Below are positions 35,968-49,500 of a stretch of 64,000 bases of DNA, piece after piece; the first letter of the stretch is position 1, and every line of letters starts with the position of its first letter. The position numbers and the translations under genes are program-made. The notes under the pieces are model-generated. The model worked only from the letters and a program-made list of their open reading frames with translations, did not search any database and was not told the origin of the DNA. Source of the stretch: VFJQ01 sp044226525 (GTDB lineage Bacteria > Verrucomicrobiota > Verrucomicrobiia > Chthoniobacterales > Chthoniobacteraceae); contig JBGAGV010000003.1 in assembly GCA_044226525.1 (NCBI GenBank), positions 62,001 through 126,000 of the forward strand, read 5' to 3'.

Positions 35968-36043
35968 AAAAGACAACCAAGAGGACACCCATACGCCATA
36001 TTCAGGCATCAAATCCATATCGTGTGTCCTATATTTGTCTTTT
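35968..36043 (+). promoter_or_regulatory. Long imperfect inverted repeat in the gltB leader region
   Basis: Arms AAAAGACAA-(5)-AGGACAC (35968-35988) and GTGTCCT-(4)-TTGTCTTTT (36024-36043) can pair over 16 positions with one internal loop, closing a 35-base A/T-rich loop. The 3' end is TTTT. It lies about 110-180 bases upstream of the gltB start, in a stretch that is much more A/T-rich than the genes. It may be an operator, an attenuator or the end of the upstream gene; the sequence does not decide which. Confidence 0.45.
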
Positions 36044-36151
36044 ATGAAGATAATTATGTCTTGAAACATGCCGGTTTTCTTTGATTGTCCACGCCCTCGC
36101 ATCAGTGGATAGTCCCCCACTTCGTGCAGGGAAAAATCACAGGGAAACATC

Positions 36152-40777
<4,626 letters not shown>

Positions 40778-40790
40778 GGCGGGGTCGCGG

Positions 40791-40824
40791 GGGACGGATA
40801 GGACTGATAGGCCCTATGCGTCCC
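40791..40824. terminator. Hairpin between convergent gltB and SGNH hydrolase genes
   Basis: Arms GGGACGGATAGG (40791-40802) and CCTATGCGTCCC (40813-40824) pair over 12 positions with one G-G mismatch and a ten-base loop. It lies 14 bases after the gltB stop, and its last base is the first base of the SGNH stop codon on the other strand. There is no T-run, so a bidirectional transcript-end or exonuclease block is the likely role. Confidence 0.6.
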
Positions 40825-41819
40825 TAAAGCGGTTTCGCGTTTTTGTCGGCGGCGAGGAGGACGGCTTGTTTGTGGATGCGCTCGGTCAGTTCCTTCGCCT
40901 TTGCTTCGGCTTCGGGAATCGGCAGGCCCTTGGCCATGCCGGGACGCAAATGACCGGCCTCGGTGAGCCACGCATCGGTCAGGATGCGGCCACGCTGGCG
41001 GATGAGCTTCATGAAATCGGGCGCGAAGCCGGGATCGCGCATCCGGTTCATCAGATCCATGGCGGCGGAGCGATCTTCGCCGGCAAGTTCGCCGACGAGT
41101 TCCATCGAGAAAATCCAGTGGGCCGCTTCGTTTGGATGCACGCCATCCTTGGCAAAGGCGAAGCTCGGGTCGCCGGCACGGCGCGCGTCGAGGATGCTCC
41201 GCATGGTGCGGTGAATGTCGATGACCTGCCAGCCGTCAGAGCGCTTCGAGAGCAGCCACTCGGCGTAGTGCGAGAGGACCGAGTCGTCGTAGTTCGTGAA
41301 CATCTTCGTCGGATCCTGTCCGGTTGGATCGGTCTTCGCCTTGATGGGCTCGGCATCGAAGACAGGCGGTGTGAGGTGGACGATCTTCGCGCCGGTGGCG
41401 AGAACCTTGGCGCGGAGTTTTTCGATGCCCGCGCGATACGCCGCGAAACGCTCTTCGTTGAACGGCGCGTAAATGCCGCAGTTCATCCCGTAGCACGCGA
41501 ACACGAGGTCCGGCTTCGTCTTCGCGAGCACACGATCGAGCCGCTCGTGCAGATCGGGGCGCGGAAATTTTCCGCCCGCATGGCCGGGTTCGGAAAGACC
41601 GGAGACGGTTTCACTGGGCAGGCCGCAATCGATGACGGTGAACTCGCGATTCGGATAACGCACCGCGAGATAAGCGTCGAACTGGTCCACGTAGTGCCCC
41701 GCGTAGGTGATGCTATCGCCGAGGAAAAGGATGCGTTTGACGCCGGGAAGAAATTCCGCGGCGGGCGCGCTGGCGGAGAGCAGCGCCACGAGAGAAACGA
41801 GTCGGAGAAAACGAAACAT
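40824..41819 (-). CDS. Exported SGNH/GDSL hydrolase
   Basis: A 331-residue protein with a signal peptide (MFRFLRLVSLVALLSASAPA). Block I is ILFLGDSITYAG with the nucleophilic Ser. Block II glycine and block III asparagine are in VFACYGMNCGIYAPF, and block V is DGVHPNEAAHW with the Asp-x-x-His pair. Such esterases deacetylate plant polysaccharides or act on small esters. The upstream gene pair on the other strand (TerC-ExoD) is divergent and unrelated. Confidence 0.92.
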   Translation of the reverse strand: MFRFLRLVSLVALLSASAPAAEFLPGVKRILFLGDSITYAGHYVDQFDAYLAVRYPNREFTVIDCGLPSETVSGLSEPGHAGGKFPRPDLHERLDRVLAKTKPDLVFACYGMNCGIYAPFNEERFAAYRAGIEKLRAKVLATGAKIVHLTPPVFDAEPIKAKTDPTGQDPTKMFTNYDDSVLSHYAEWLLSKRSDGWQVIDIHRTMRSILDARRAGDPSFAFAKDGVHPNEAAHWIFSMELVGELAGEDRSAAMDLMNRMRDPGFAPDFMKLIRQRGRILTDAWLTEAGHLRPGMAKGLPIPEAEAKAKELTERIHKQAVLLAADKNAKPL

Positions 41820-41888
41820 ATGGTGCGTGTAACCGCCGGACCCGCGTAACGAAAGGAGGATTCATCACGCGTTGCCATCTTGAAAAAG

Positions 41889-41917
41889 TTGCCGCCCCTT
41901 CCCCTCACCACTAAGGG
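41889..41917 (+). promoter_or_regulatory. Candidate promoter of the TerC-ExoD pair
   Basis: TTGCCG (41889-41894), 17-base spacer, TAAGGG (41912-41917), 30 bases before the start codon. The -35 box and start of the spacer (TTGCCGCCCCTTCCC) match 14 of 15 bases at 7336 upstream of atpB. The -10 box is weak. Confidence 0.4.
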
Positions 41918-41947
41918 ACACGGGATGCCGCCAACGCACTCCATCTG

Positions 41948-42682
41948 ATGCTGATTCTCGCCGACGCCCAATTCTGGACCGGCCTGTGGCAGGTCATCAT
42001 CGCCGACATCATCCTCGCGGGCGACAACGCCGTGGTGATCGCCCTCGCAGTGCGGTCGCTGCCGGAGCGGCAGCAATTCTGGGGACGCATCCTCGGCGCG
42101 TTTGGCGCGGTGGGGTTGCGGGTCGCCTTCGTGTGGATCGTATCGTGGTTGCTGAAAGTTCCCTTTCTGCAACTCGCGGGCGGGCTCATGTTGCTATGGA
42201 TCGCGTGGAAGCTCGTGCGGCAGCCGCATGGCGACGAAGAAGGCGCCGAGGTAAGGCAAGGCACCACGCTCTGGCAGGCGGTCTGGATCATCGTCGTGGC
42301 GGACATCGTGATGAGCTTCGACAACGTGATGGCCATCGCCGGCGCTTCGAAAGGCCACATGGGGCTGGTGATCTTTGGCCTGCTTTTCTCGATCCCGCTG
42401 GTGGTGATGGGCAGCGGCCTGCTCTCGAGCTTGATGAAGCGGTTCCCCGTGCTCATCTGGCTCGGCGCGGGCCTGCTGGGGCACGTCGCTGGTCACATGA
42501 TGCTCGCCGACGTGCATGTGAAACAAGAAGTCGCGACGTGGCTACCCTTGTTGGAACGCACAGTCCCGATTGCCTTCGCGGTCGTCATCACTCTTCTTGG
42601 TTGGTGGTTTTCCAAGGCCTCCGCTCCCGCCATCGCCGCACGCAGGCCTGAACGCAAACCGGCCGACTCCGGCGTGGAATGA
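41948..42682 (+). CDS. TerC family integral membrane protein (YjbE/TerC type)
   Basis: A 244-residue protein with about seven transmembrane helices. The duplicated family motif appears as DIILAGDNAVVIALAV in the first half and DIVMSFDNVMAIAGAS in the second, with the paired Asp-Asn residues that mark TerC. Relatives act in manganese efflux or loading of exported Mn-enzymes, and some in tellurite resistance; a Mn2+ exporter role is the best guess. The C-terminal tail is cytoplasmic and basic. Its stop overlaps the start of the ExoD gene by four bases (ATGA). Confidence 0.88.
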   Translation: MLILADAQFWTGLWQVIIADIILAGDNAVVIALAVRSLPERQQFWGRILGAFGAVGLRVAFVWIVSWLLKVPFLQLAGGLMLLWIAWKLVRQPHGDEEGAEVRQGTTLWQAVWIIVVADIVMSFDNVMAIAGASKGHMGLVIFGLLFSIPLVVMGSGLLSSLMKRFPVLIWLGAGLLGHVAGHMMLADVHVKQEVATWLPLLERTVPIAFAVVITLLGWWFSKASAPAIAARRPERKPADSGVE

Positions 42683-43329
42683 TCGACCTTTTCAACGGAG
42701 ATGCAGAGCCGGCCCAGAGGCTGAGCGAAGCCTTCCGCGAACTCCTGCGGGAGACCGCCGGCCGCTCGGTGACGCTCGGCGAACTTGAACAGCGGCTGCA
42801 AGGCCGCGGGTTTGCGTTGTTCATCCTCATTCTTTCGCTGCCGTTTTGCTTCCCCATCTCGATTCCGGGGTTATCCATTCCGTTCGGCGTGGTGATTCTG
42901 CTCCTCGGCATGCGCATCGCCATGGGCCACAAGCCGGACCTGCCGAAGTTTATTCTCCGCAAGGAAATCTCCCATCACGTTCTCGAGAAGATCGTGAACC
43001 TGGGCATCAAGGTCAGCACCCGTATCGAGCGCCTCGCCCGCCCCCGGATGAAATACCTGCGCCACTCGCGGTTCGCGATCAATTGCATCGGGATCGGCCT
43101 CGCCAGCGGCGGGCTGCAATTGCTCCTCCCACTGCCCCCGCTCGTGCCCCTGTCGAATACCATTCCAGCCGTCTCGATCGTGCTGCTGACGGCGGGGCTG
43201 GTCGAGCGCGACGGCGCCTTTGTTCTGGCGGGTTACGTCGTGAATATCATGGCCTGGGTTTACTTTGCCTTCATGGGCGCCGCCCTGAGTCAGGCGGTGA
43301 AGATCATGCTGCACTGGTTCGGGATGTGA
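42679..43329 (+). CDS. ExoD family membrane protein
   Basis: A 216-residue membrane protein. The cytoplasmic start is followed by SVTLGELEQRLQGRGFALFI, the usual ExoD opening, and by LPFCFPISIPGLSIPFGVVI and a C-terminal helix pair. ExoD was found in rhizobial exopolysaccharide production and pH tolerance; its chemistry is not known. The four-base overlap with the TerC gene points to coupled translation. Neither gene is near a polysaccharide cluster here. Confidence 0.88.
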   Translation: MIDLFNGDAEPAQRLSEAFRELLRETAGRSVTLGELEQRLQGRGFALFILILSLPFCFPISIPGLSIPFGVVILLLGMRIAMGHKPDLPKFILRKEISHHVLEKIVNLGIKVSTRIERLARPRMKYLRHSRFAINCIGIGLASGGLQLLLPLPPLVPLSNTIPAVSIVLLTAGLVERDGAFVLAGYVVNIMAWVYFAFMGAALSQAVKIMLHWFGM

Positions 43330-43356
43330 AAGTTCGCGAAAAAGCGAAAATCGCAT

Positions 43357-43386
43357 TTGCCATGAGCGCGGAAATCGCTCTAGCCT
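43357..43386 (+). promoter_or_regulatory. Candidate promoter of the TIGR04073-like gene
   Basis: TTGCCA (43357-43362), 18-base spacer, TAGCCT (43381-43386). The start codon at 43399 is 12 bases on, leaving room for only a very short leader. Confidence 0.35.
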
Positions 43387-43398
43387 AAGGCACAACCA

Positions 43399-43815
43399 AT
43401 GAAATCTCTCCTCAGCCTCGCAATTCTCTCCCTGCTGGCGACGACCGCTTTCGCGGACATTCAGGATCCGCCGGTGAACGATCAGGGGCCGACGCGCAAG
43501 CTCAGCCGCGGCATCGCCAATATCATTTTCGGCAGCACGGAACTCATCCAGCAGCCGATGCTGATGAATGAACGCGAAGGCAACAACGCCGCCTGGACCT
43601 ACGGCATCGTCAAGGGCGGTGGCCGCTGCATCGCCCGCTTTGGGTGGGGACTGTTCGACGTGCTGACCTTCCCCTTCCCGACCACGCGCGGCAGCTACAA
43701 GCAGCCTTACAAGAGCAATATTCCTTGGATTCACGGTGGCATGGAAGAATTCCCGCCGGAACTCGGCTGGGAAACCCGTTACCACTACGTCCGCGCCGTT
43801 TACGCTTACCCGTAA
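43399..43815 (+). CDS. Exosortase system-associated protein, TIGR04073-like
   Basis: A 138-residue exported protein (signal peptide MKSLLSLAILSLLATTAFA). After a short linker it reads RKLSRGIANIIFGSTELIQQ, which I recognise as the TIGR04073 signature (K-L-x-R-G-x-A-N), and later GIVKGGGRCIARFGWGLFDV and RYHYVRAVYAYP. This family co-occurs with exosortase/PEP-CTERM systems in Verrucomicrobia and related bacteria and has no known biochemical function. It fits the PEP-CTERM protein 3 kb downstream. A terminator-shaped hairpin follows the stop. Confidence 0.85.
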   Translation: MKSLLSLAILSLLATTAFADIQDPPVNDQGPTRKLSRGIANIIFGSTELIQQPMLMNEREGNNAAWTYGIVKGGGRCIARFGWGLFDVLTFPFPTTRGSYKQPYKSNIPWIHGGMEEFPPELGWETRYHYVRAVYAYP

Positions 43816-43836
43816 CCTGATCGTCGATCTCTTTCC

Positions 43837-43896
43837 GAGAGGCTCCTGTGCCGGCGCCGCTGTGATGCGCTGGGTGATGGGAGCCTCTCTTTTTTT
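43837..43896 (+). terminator. Intrinsic terminator or attenuator just before the m5U methyltransferase start
   Basis: A ten-base perfect stem (GAGAGGCTCC / GGAGCCTCTC) with a 33-base loop runs straight into seven Ts (43890-43896). The next gene's GTG start codon is only four bases after the T-run. It can end the TIGR04073 transcript, but anything transcribed through it also has the 3' arm close to the ribosome-binding site of the next gene. Confidence 0.75.
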
Positions 43897-43899
43897 CCC

Positions 43900-44961
43900 G
43901 TGAGCGAACTCCTCGTCCTGCACATCGAAGACCTCGCCTTTGGCGGCAAAGGCGTCGCGCGCCACGAAGGGCAGGTCATCTTCGTGCCCTTTACCGCGCC
44001 GGGTGACACCGTCACGGCGCGAATCGTGAAGCGAAAGAAGAACTTCGCCGAAGCGCGCGTGGTGGAGGTGGTAACTCCGTCTGCCGATCGCGTGGAGCCC
44101 CCCTGCCCTTACTTCACTGGTTGTGGCGGGTGTGTGTATCAGCACCTGCGCTACGAGGCGCAGCTCGCGGTGAAGTCGAAGCAGGTGGCCGATACGCTGC
44201 GCCGCGTGGGCAAGCTCGAAAACGTGCCGCTCCAGCCCATCGTGGCCTCGGCCAATCCGTGGGGTTATCGCAACCGCATCCGGGTGCACCGCTCCGAAGG
44301 TGTCACCGGGTTCTTCATGTTTGAATCGCGCCGGCTCATCGACGTGGAGCAGTGCGTGATCGCGCAGCCCGAGGTGAACAAAGCCTTGCGGAAACTGCGC
44401 AATTCGAAGGTCGAGGATGGCGATTACGCGCTGCGCGCACCCGGCGGTTCGGGGCCGTTTTTCGAACAGACCAACGAGCAGATCACTCGCGCGCTGGTGG
44501 ACCTGCTGGATCGCTCCCTGCGCCGGGAGCAGGCGCTGCTGGTCGATGCCTATTGCGGCGGCGGGCTCTTCGCCCGCGCGCTCTCCACCCACGCCGCGCG
44601 AGTCATCGGCATCGAAACCAACGGCGCCGCCATCGCCCATGCGCAGAAAGGCGCCGAGCCGAAGGCGACGTTCATTCACGGCGATGTCGCCGCGCATCTG
44701 GCCGAAGTCCTCACTTCGCACGACCCCGACAAAACAACGGTCCTGCTCGACCCGCCTGCGGAAGGCATCGCCGCCCGCGTCGCCGATCATTTGCTCAGCA
44801 CCCCGCCGGTCGAGATTGCCTACGTGTCGTGCAATCCGGCCACGCTCGCGCGCGACCTCGCCTTGCTCAAGAGTGCTTATCGGATCGAAAGCGTCACGCC
44901 ACTCGACATGTTCCCGCACACCGCGGAGATCGAGGTGTTCGCACACCTGGTGCGAGCGTAG
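43900..44961 (+). CDS. TRAM-domain rRNA/tRNA (uracil-5)-methyltransferase, RlmD/RumA type
   Basis: A 353-residue protein with a GTG start. The N-terminal TRAM beta-barrel is LHIEDLAFGGKGVARHEGQV. The iron-sulphur cysteines are CPYFTGCGGC, with a fourth in DVEQCVIAQ. The SAM-binding motif is VDAYCGGGLFARALS, followed by LLDPPAEGI and the catalytic nucleophile in YVSCNPATLARD. It makes 5-methyluridine in RNA. It is shorter than E. coli RlmD (433), as in many non-proteobacterial members. The exact target (23S U1939 or U747, or tRNA U54) is not decided by sequence. Confidence 0.92.
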   Translation: MSELLVLHIEDLAFGGKGVARHEGQVIFVPFTAPGDTVTARIVKRKKNFAEARVVEVVTPSADRVEPPCPYFTGCGGCVYQHLRYEAQLAVKSKQVADTLRRVGKLENVPLQPIVASANPWGYRNRIRVHRSEGVTGFFMFESRRLIDVEQCVIAQPEVNKALRKLRNSKVEDGDYALRAPGGSGPFFEQTNEQITRALVDLLDRSLRREQALLVDAYCGGGLFARALSTHAARVIGIETNGAAIAHAQKGAEPKATFIHGDVAAHLAEVLTSHDPDKTTVLLDPPAEGIAARVADHLLSTPPVEIAYVSCNPATLARDLALLKSAYRIESVTPLDMFPHTAEIEVFAHLVRA

Positions 44962-44967
44962 CGCATC

Positions 44968-45080
44968 GAGCGCCGGCGTCCCGCTGGCCACGCCCCTCCA
45001 TGCGAAGCATCACTCCCTCCCATGAACGGAAAATGTCGCGCTGCGCGCACCACATCGCGGCCGCCGAGACGCCGGCACTC
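44968..45080. repeat. Pair of inverted 22-bp repeats bounding a 69-bp spacer
   Basis: GAGCGCCGGCGTCCCGCTGG.. (44968-44989) is matched in inverted orientation at 45059-45080, with 18 of 22 bases agreeing. The spacer has no gene. The same core occurs at 15808 and, as a shorter palindrome, at 56714. It lies in the gap between two convergent genes, as expected for REP/BIME-like elements. Confidence 0.6.
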
Positions 45081-45088
45081 CACGACGT

Positions 45089-46462
45089 TCACCGCGCCCC
45101 GGGCGCAGGATAGTTCTTCGCGGCATCGTCGAGGATGAGCACCCAATCGTGCGGCTCGCTATCCTGCGGTGGAGTGAAGCTCGCCTTCCCTCGATTGTTC
45201 GCGATGGTCTGGCCTTCCTTCGCTTCGCCCTTGCGCGGGTCCCACCACCACGTCTTCAACTTCTCTCCGCTCAGCGTCTTCAGGTTCACGCTGAACGGCA
45301 TCGGCACCGGGGTATAAATCATCGCCCAGCTTCCCGCCCCATCGCGTAGCGCCTGACAGTGCCGCACGCCCGGCTCGATGAACTCGGCAGGCAGGAGGGC
45401 TTGATCCGGCACCCGCGTGAGCCACGACCGCGACTCCACCAACCGTCGCGCGTAGCCCACCTGCGTGGACCCCGGCAACGCCATCGCTTCGGGCCACGGC
45501 GTGCGTTGATCGACCAGCGGCTTCGACTTCCCATCCCACATCGCCCAGATACTGTGCGTGCCATAGGTGTGGCCACAGGCCCCGGCAAACAGCGCCCAGT
45601 AACAGAGTTTGCGCACATCGCTCTCATCGAACCACTGGCTCTTGTCGGCGACACTGCGAACGGGATGATCCTCGTAACACGGCTCGCCATCCAGGGTCGG
45701 CTTCAGCGGCGTGAGAGCGAGGTCTTCCGCGATCATTTTCCAATTCGAAATGTCACGGTCGCGATGGCCGCTCTGCATCATGTTGAAATCCAGCCATTCC
45801 TCCTCGTGCACATAGCGGCTCGAAGACTTCCCGCCACTGGGGTGATAAGTGATCAAGTGCGCGCCTCCGTCGCCCGCGCGCAGCCCCGCCGCCAGCGCCC
45901 GCCACACCTCGCGCTGCTGATCGCTCTCGATCGGGCGATCACCGCCGAGCACCCAGATAATCGGCTGATCCCAGTATCGCGTGCCGAGCCACTTCCCGTA
46001 ATTGCGCGCATTTTGCGGAGTGAAAATTTCCGGTCCCTGCCCCCACTTCTTGTTCACCTTGTCGCCCCAGGTCGGCAGCATGGCCGTGTAGATGCCGAGG
46101 CTCGCGGCTTTCTTCACGATCTCGTCCACATGCTTGAAATAAGCGTCACGCGGACGCCCCGGGTCGTTGTTTTCCAGCGGGAGCTGCCCGTAGCAATTCG
46201 GCTCCGTGAGCCCGCCAAACTCCGCCAGCGCCGCCACCTGCACCACGTTGAACCCCTTCGCCGCCCGGTCGCTCAAATACCGATCCGCCTCTTCCATATT
46301 CAGCCGGTGGAAAAGCTCCCACGCCGTATCCGCCAGATAAACGAACGGCTTCCCCTCCACCGTCACGAGCGACCGGTGATCGTCGGAGACTTTGAGCAGG
46401 GGCAGCTGCGCTGAGGCCATCGCGGCACCCAGGAAAAAGGGGAGGATGCGAAAGAGGGACAT
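45089..46462 (-). CDS. Exported GH140-like glycosidase (DUF4038, apiosidase-like)
   Basis: A 457-residue protein. The start at 46462 gives MSLFRILPFFLGAAMASAQ, a good signal peptide. The DUF4038 barrel opens with GKPFVYLADTAWELFHRL and AKGFNVVQVAALAEFGG; the catalytic region includes WVLGGDRPIES and LKPTLDGEPCYEDHP. The C-terminal beta-domain (MIYTPVPMPFSVNLKTLSG) is the DUF5060-like or collagen-binding-like part. GH140 enzymes cleave apiose from rhamnogalacturonan-II pectin; this protein is probably related, but substrate is inferred. It is divergent from the PEP-CTERM repeat gene, with 83 bases between starts. Confidence 0.88.
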   Translation of the reverse strand: MSLFRILPFFLGAAMASAQLPLLKVSDDHRSLVTVEGKPFVYLADTAWELFHRLNMEEADRYLSDRAAKGFNVVQVAALAEFGGLTEPNCYGQLPLENNDPGRPRDAYFKHVDEIVKKAASLGIYTAMLPTWGDKVNKKWGQGPEIFTPQNARNYGKWLGTRYWDQPIIWVLGGDRPIESDQQREVWRALAAGLRAGDGGAHLITYHPSGGKSSSRYVHEEEWLDFNMMQSGHRDRDISNWKMIAEDLALTPLKPTLDGEPCYEDHPVRSVADKSQWFDESDVRKLCYWALFAGACGHTYGTHSIWAMWDGKSKPLVDQRTPWPEAMALPGSTQVGYARRLVESRSWLTRVPDQALLPAEFIEPGVRHCQALRDGAGSWAMIYTPVPMPFSVNLKTLSGEKLKTWWWDPRKGEAKEGQTIANNRGKASFTPPQDSEPHDWVLILDDAAKNYPAPGAR

Positions 46463-46545
46463 GATCGAACTGTTACTCAAAACTCGGCCGGTGAGAAAGT
46501 CCGGTCTTGCCCCACCCCAAGTAAACTATTTATCCATCATTCGCT

Positions 46546-49500
46546 ATGAAGACCAATCCCCTTCCCCTGTGGTTCCCGGGGCGAAGCCTTTATCGGAATT
46601 GGGCAGCGAGCATTTTAGTGGCGGCAGGCGTTTCGAGCACCGACGCCGCGACGTTGTTTTGGGATCCAGCCGGTGGTTCCCCCGGCGCGCAGGGAGGGTC
46701 TGGCAATTGGCTAACCAGCAACGGTGGCAACCCGTGGTGGAACGGTTCGGCCAATACCTCGTGGGTGGATGGGAGTAGCGCAACCTTCGGCGGGGGCGGC
46801 AGCCTCGTGGAGGCCGGGGGCGTCACCGTGGATGACATCACGTTCGATTCCTCAGGTTATGAATTACAACTGGGGGGAAGCAGCGGGGCGCTGACTCTCG
46901 GCTTGGGCGACGGAACACACCACATCGTATGCAACGCGGACGCCACCATTTCGGTTAAACTAAACGGCACCGAGGGATTTACCAAGTCGGGCTCGGGAAC
47001 CCTCAAACTCTTCGGAAACAACAACTCCTCCGGTGGTCCCATCGTCATCAATGAGGGTCAAATCATCACTGCCGGTAGCGGGCTCGGCGACACCAGCCCG
47101 GTCACCATCGCCAGCGGTGCATCGTTGACCATTAACGGTTCCGAAGCCATCGGCGGCCTCAGCGGAGCTGGAACAGTTTCCTTAATGTTTCAGCCGACCT
47201 TTACTGCTGGGGACAGCAGCGACACCACTTTTTCCGGCACGATCACCGGAGCATCGGGAATGTTCCAAAAAGTAGGTTCGGGAACGCTGACCCTGAGCGG
47301 AAAAATCGTCAGCAATTTGGTAACCCAAATCAGCGGCGGCACCCTCGCCATGAGCAATACGGATGGAACACGCAACGGTTCCTTCGCCATCAGCTCCACT
47401 GCCACCTTGCGCTTGCTGGCCGCCCAACGGCTCGGAGGGATTCTAGGGTCGGGAACGATCGATCTTGGATCGTATACCCTCACAGTCGATGCGAGTAGTC
47501 CCGATTTTTCTGGCGCTATCGTTGGCTCCGGCGGTTTCACTTTCAACCCGGGCGCCGGCGGGCAAATGACGTTGACGCATGCAATTACCTACACCGGTCC
47601 GACAGCGATTGAATCCGGGAAACTTATTTTTATATCCGGCGGTGTGCTTTCTCCCTCCAGCGCTGTCACCATCCAGAGCGGTGCAGAGCTCAGTCTGAAC
47701 GACAACGCCCAGGCGATTGGCGAACTCAACGGCGACGGGACCGTCTTCATCGTCGATGCGCCGTCTTTGACGATTGGGGCTAATAATACTTCAACGACGT
47801 TCTCTGGCGTGATCACCAGTTCTTCCATCGGGCCTGCCTACCCTGTGACCAAGGTCGGCACCGGCACTCTCACGCTGAGCGGCGTAAATACTTACACCGG
47901 ACTCACGACGATCAGTGGCGGCACCCTCGCCCTCTCCGGGGGCAATGCTTTGCCTAACAATAAAGCAGTGACCATTAGCCCGGCGGGGACTCTGCGCCTG
48001 CTAACCGCCGAGACGCTCGGTGGAATCAATGGTGGCGGCGCTGTGATCCTCGACGCGGGAGCCATCTTAAGCATTCCCAATCTCGCGGGCTACACCGGCA
48101 CGATCAGCGGCGCAGGCGGCCTGACGATGACCGGAACCGGCACCTCGACCCTTTCTGGAACCCACACTTTTTCGGGCGGACTCACCATCACACTCGGTTC
48201 CGTTTCGGTGGCTCAACCAGGCAATACCGCGACGGGCGGCCCGTTGGGGCGCGGCCTTGTCACCTTGGGCACCGCCGGCTCGAACTCGAGCCTGACCGTC
48301 ACCACGACGGGCGCGGTCAGCAGCGACCTCCCGCTTGCGGTCGAGGGCGTGGGAACCATTACCAAAAGCGGAGCCGGCACGCTGACACTCAGCGGGCCGA
48401 TTTCCGGAAATGCGGCTCTGCGTATCTCGGGGAACATTTTGCTCAGCGGCGCGATGAGTTCCTTTGCCGGCGGCACCATTGTCAGTGCTGGGAAGCTTCA
48501 GGTTTCCGGTGGCCAGGCCCTGCCGGATACCGGCACGCTTTCATTCTTCACGGGCACCACCTTCGAACTGCTTTCAGGTTCCGACGAGACCGTTGGTTCC
48601 CTCGACGGGGAAGCTACGGTGATTCTCGGAGGACAGCGGCTCACTTCCGGTGGCGATGGGACCTCCACTCAGTTTTCCGGGGTGATTTCCGGGACAGGTG
48701 GCTCGCAGATGGAAAAGCGTGGAAATTCCACCCTTACTTTAACCAATCCCAACAGCAGTTTTTCCGGCGGCGTCTTGATCTCCGAAGGGGTGATCAGTGT
48801 TCCCACCATCGGCAACGTGGGCAGCAATTCGCCGCTCGGGAGCGACGGGACCATCACGTTGGGAGACACCAGCCACAGCGGTGGACTCCGGGTCACCGGT
48901 ATGGGAATGTATTCGACGGATCGCCCGTTCAACGTCTCGGCGGGAGGTGGCTCGATTGATTTCGGTGGTAACGAGCTGAGCTTGTCCGGCGCGCTCACCG
49001 GCTCTGGCACGCTCACCAAGCTCGGCTCCGGGCGGCTGCGCCTGACCGGGAGCAGCAGCTACAGCGGCGAAGTCGCCCTCACTCAAGGCGCGCTCCGCAT
49101 CGAGGGCCAGCTTGCCGCAGCTTCATTTTCCGTGGCCAGCGGCACAACGCTCGACACCGTTAACGGCACCTCGCCAGGCATCGGTCGGCTCACCCTGGCC
49201 GGCGGCAGAGTGGAAGTGGGCGGCGCGGGGGCGGCTGGCAGCCTCGCGACCGGCGATGTGCTGTTCAGCAGCGGCACCCTTTCCATTGATCTGAAAGATG
49301 GCACGACCCCCGGCTACGACCACCTCGACGTGACGGGCGGCATTACCTTCGACGGCACCATTACGCTCGCCTTGCAGCTCGATTACGACCCCGAGGACCA
49401 TGTGGACGTCATTCGGATCATTTCTAACGACGGCACCGACCCTACCAGCCTCCTGAGCCCCGAAGCCCGGTTCTTTTATGATGGCCGGATGCTGGAAGAA

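Noticed and set aside
42871..44991. 706-codon minus-strand open frame
   Set aside because: Overlaps ExoD, the TIGR04073-like gene and the methyltransferase gene, all with clear family motifs on the plus strand.
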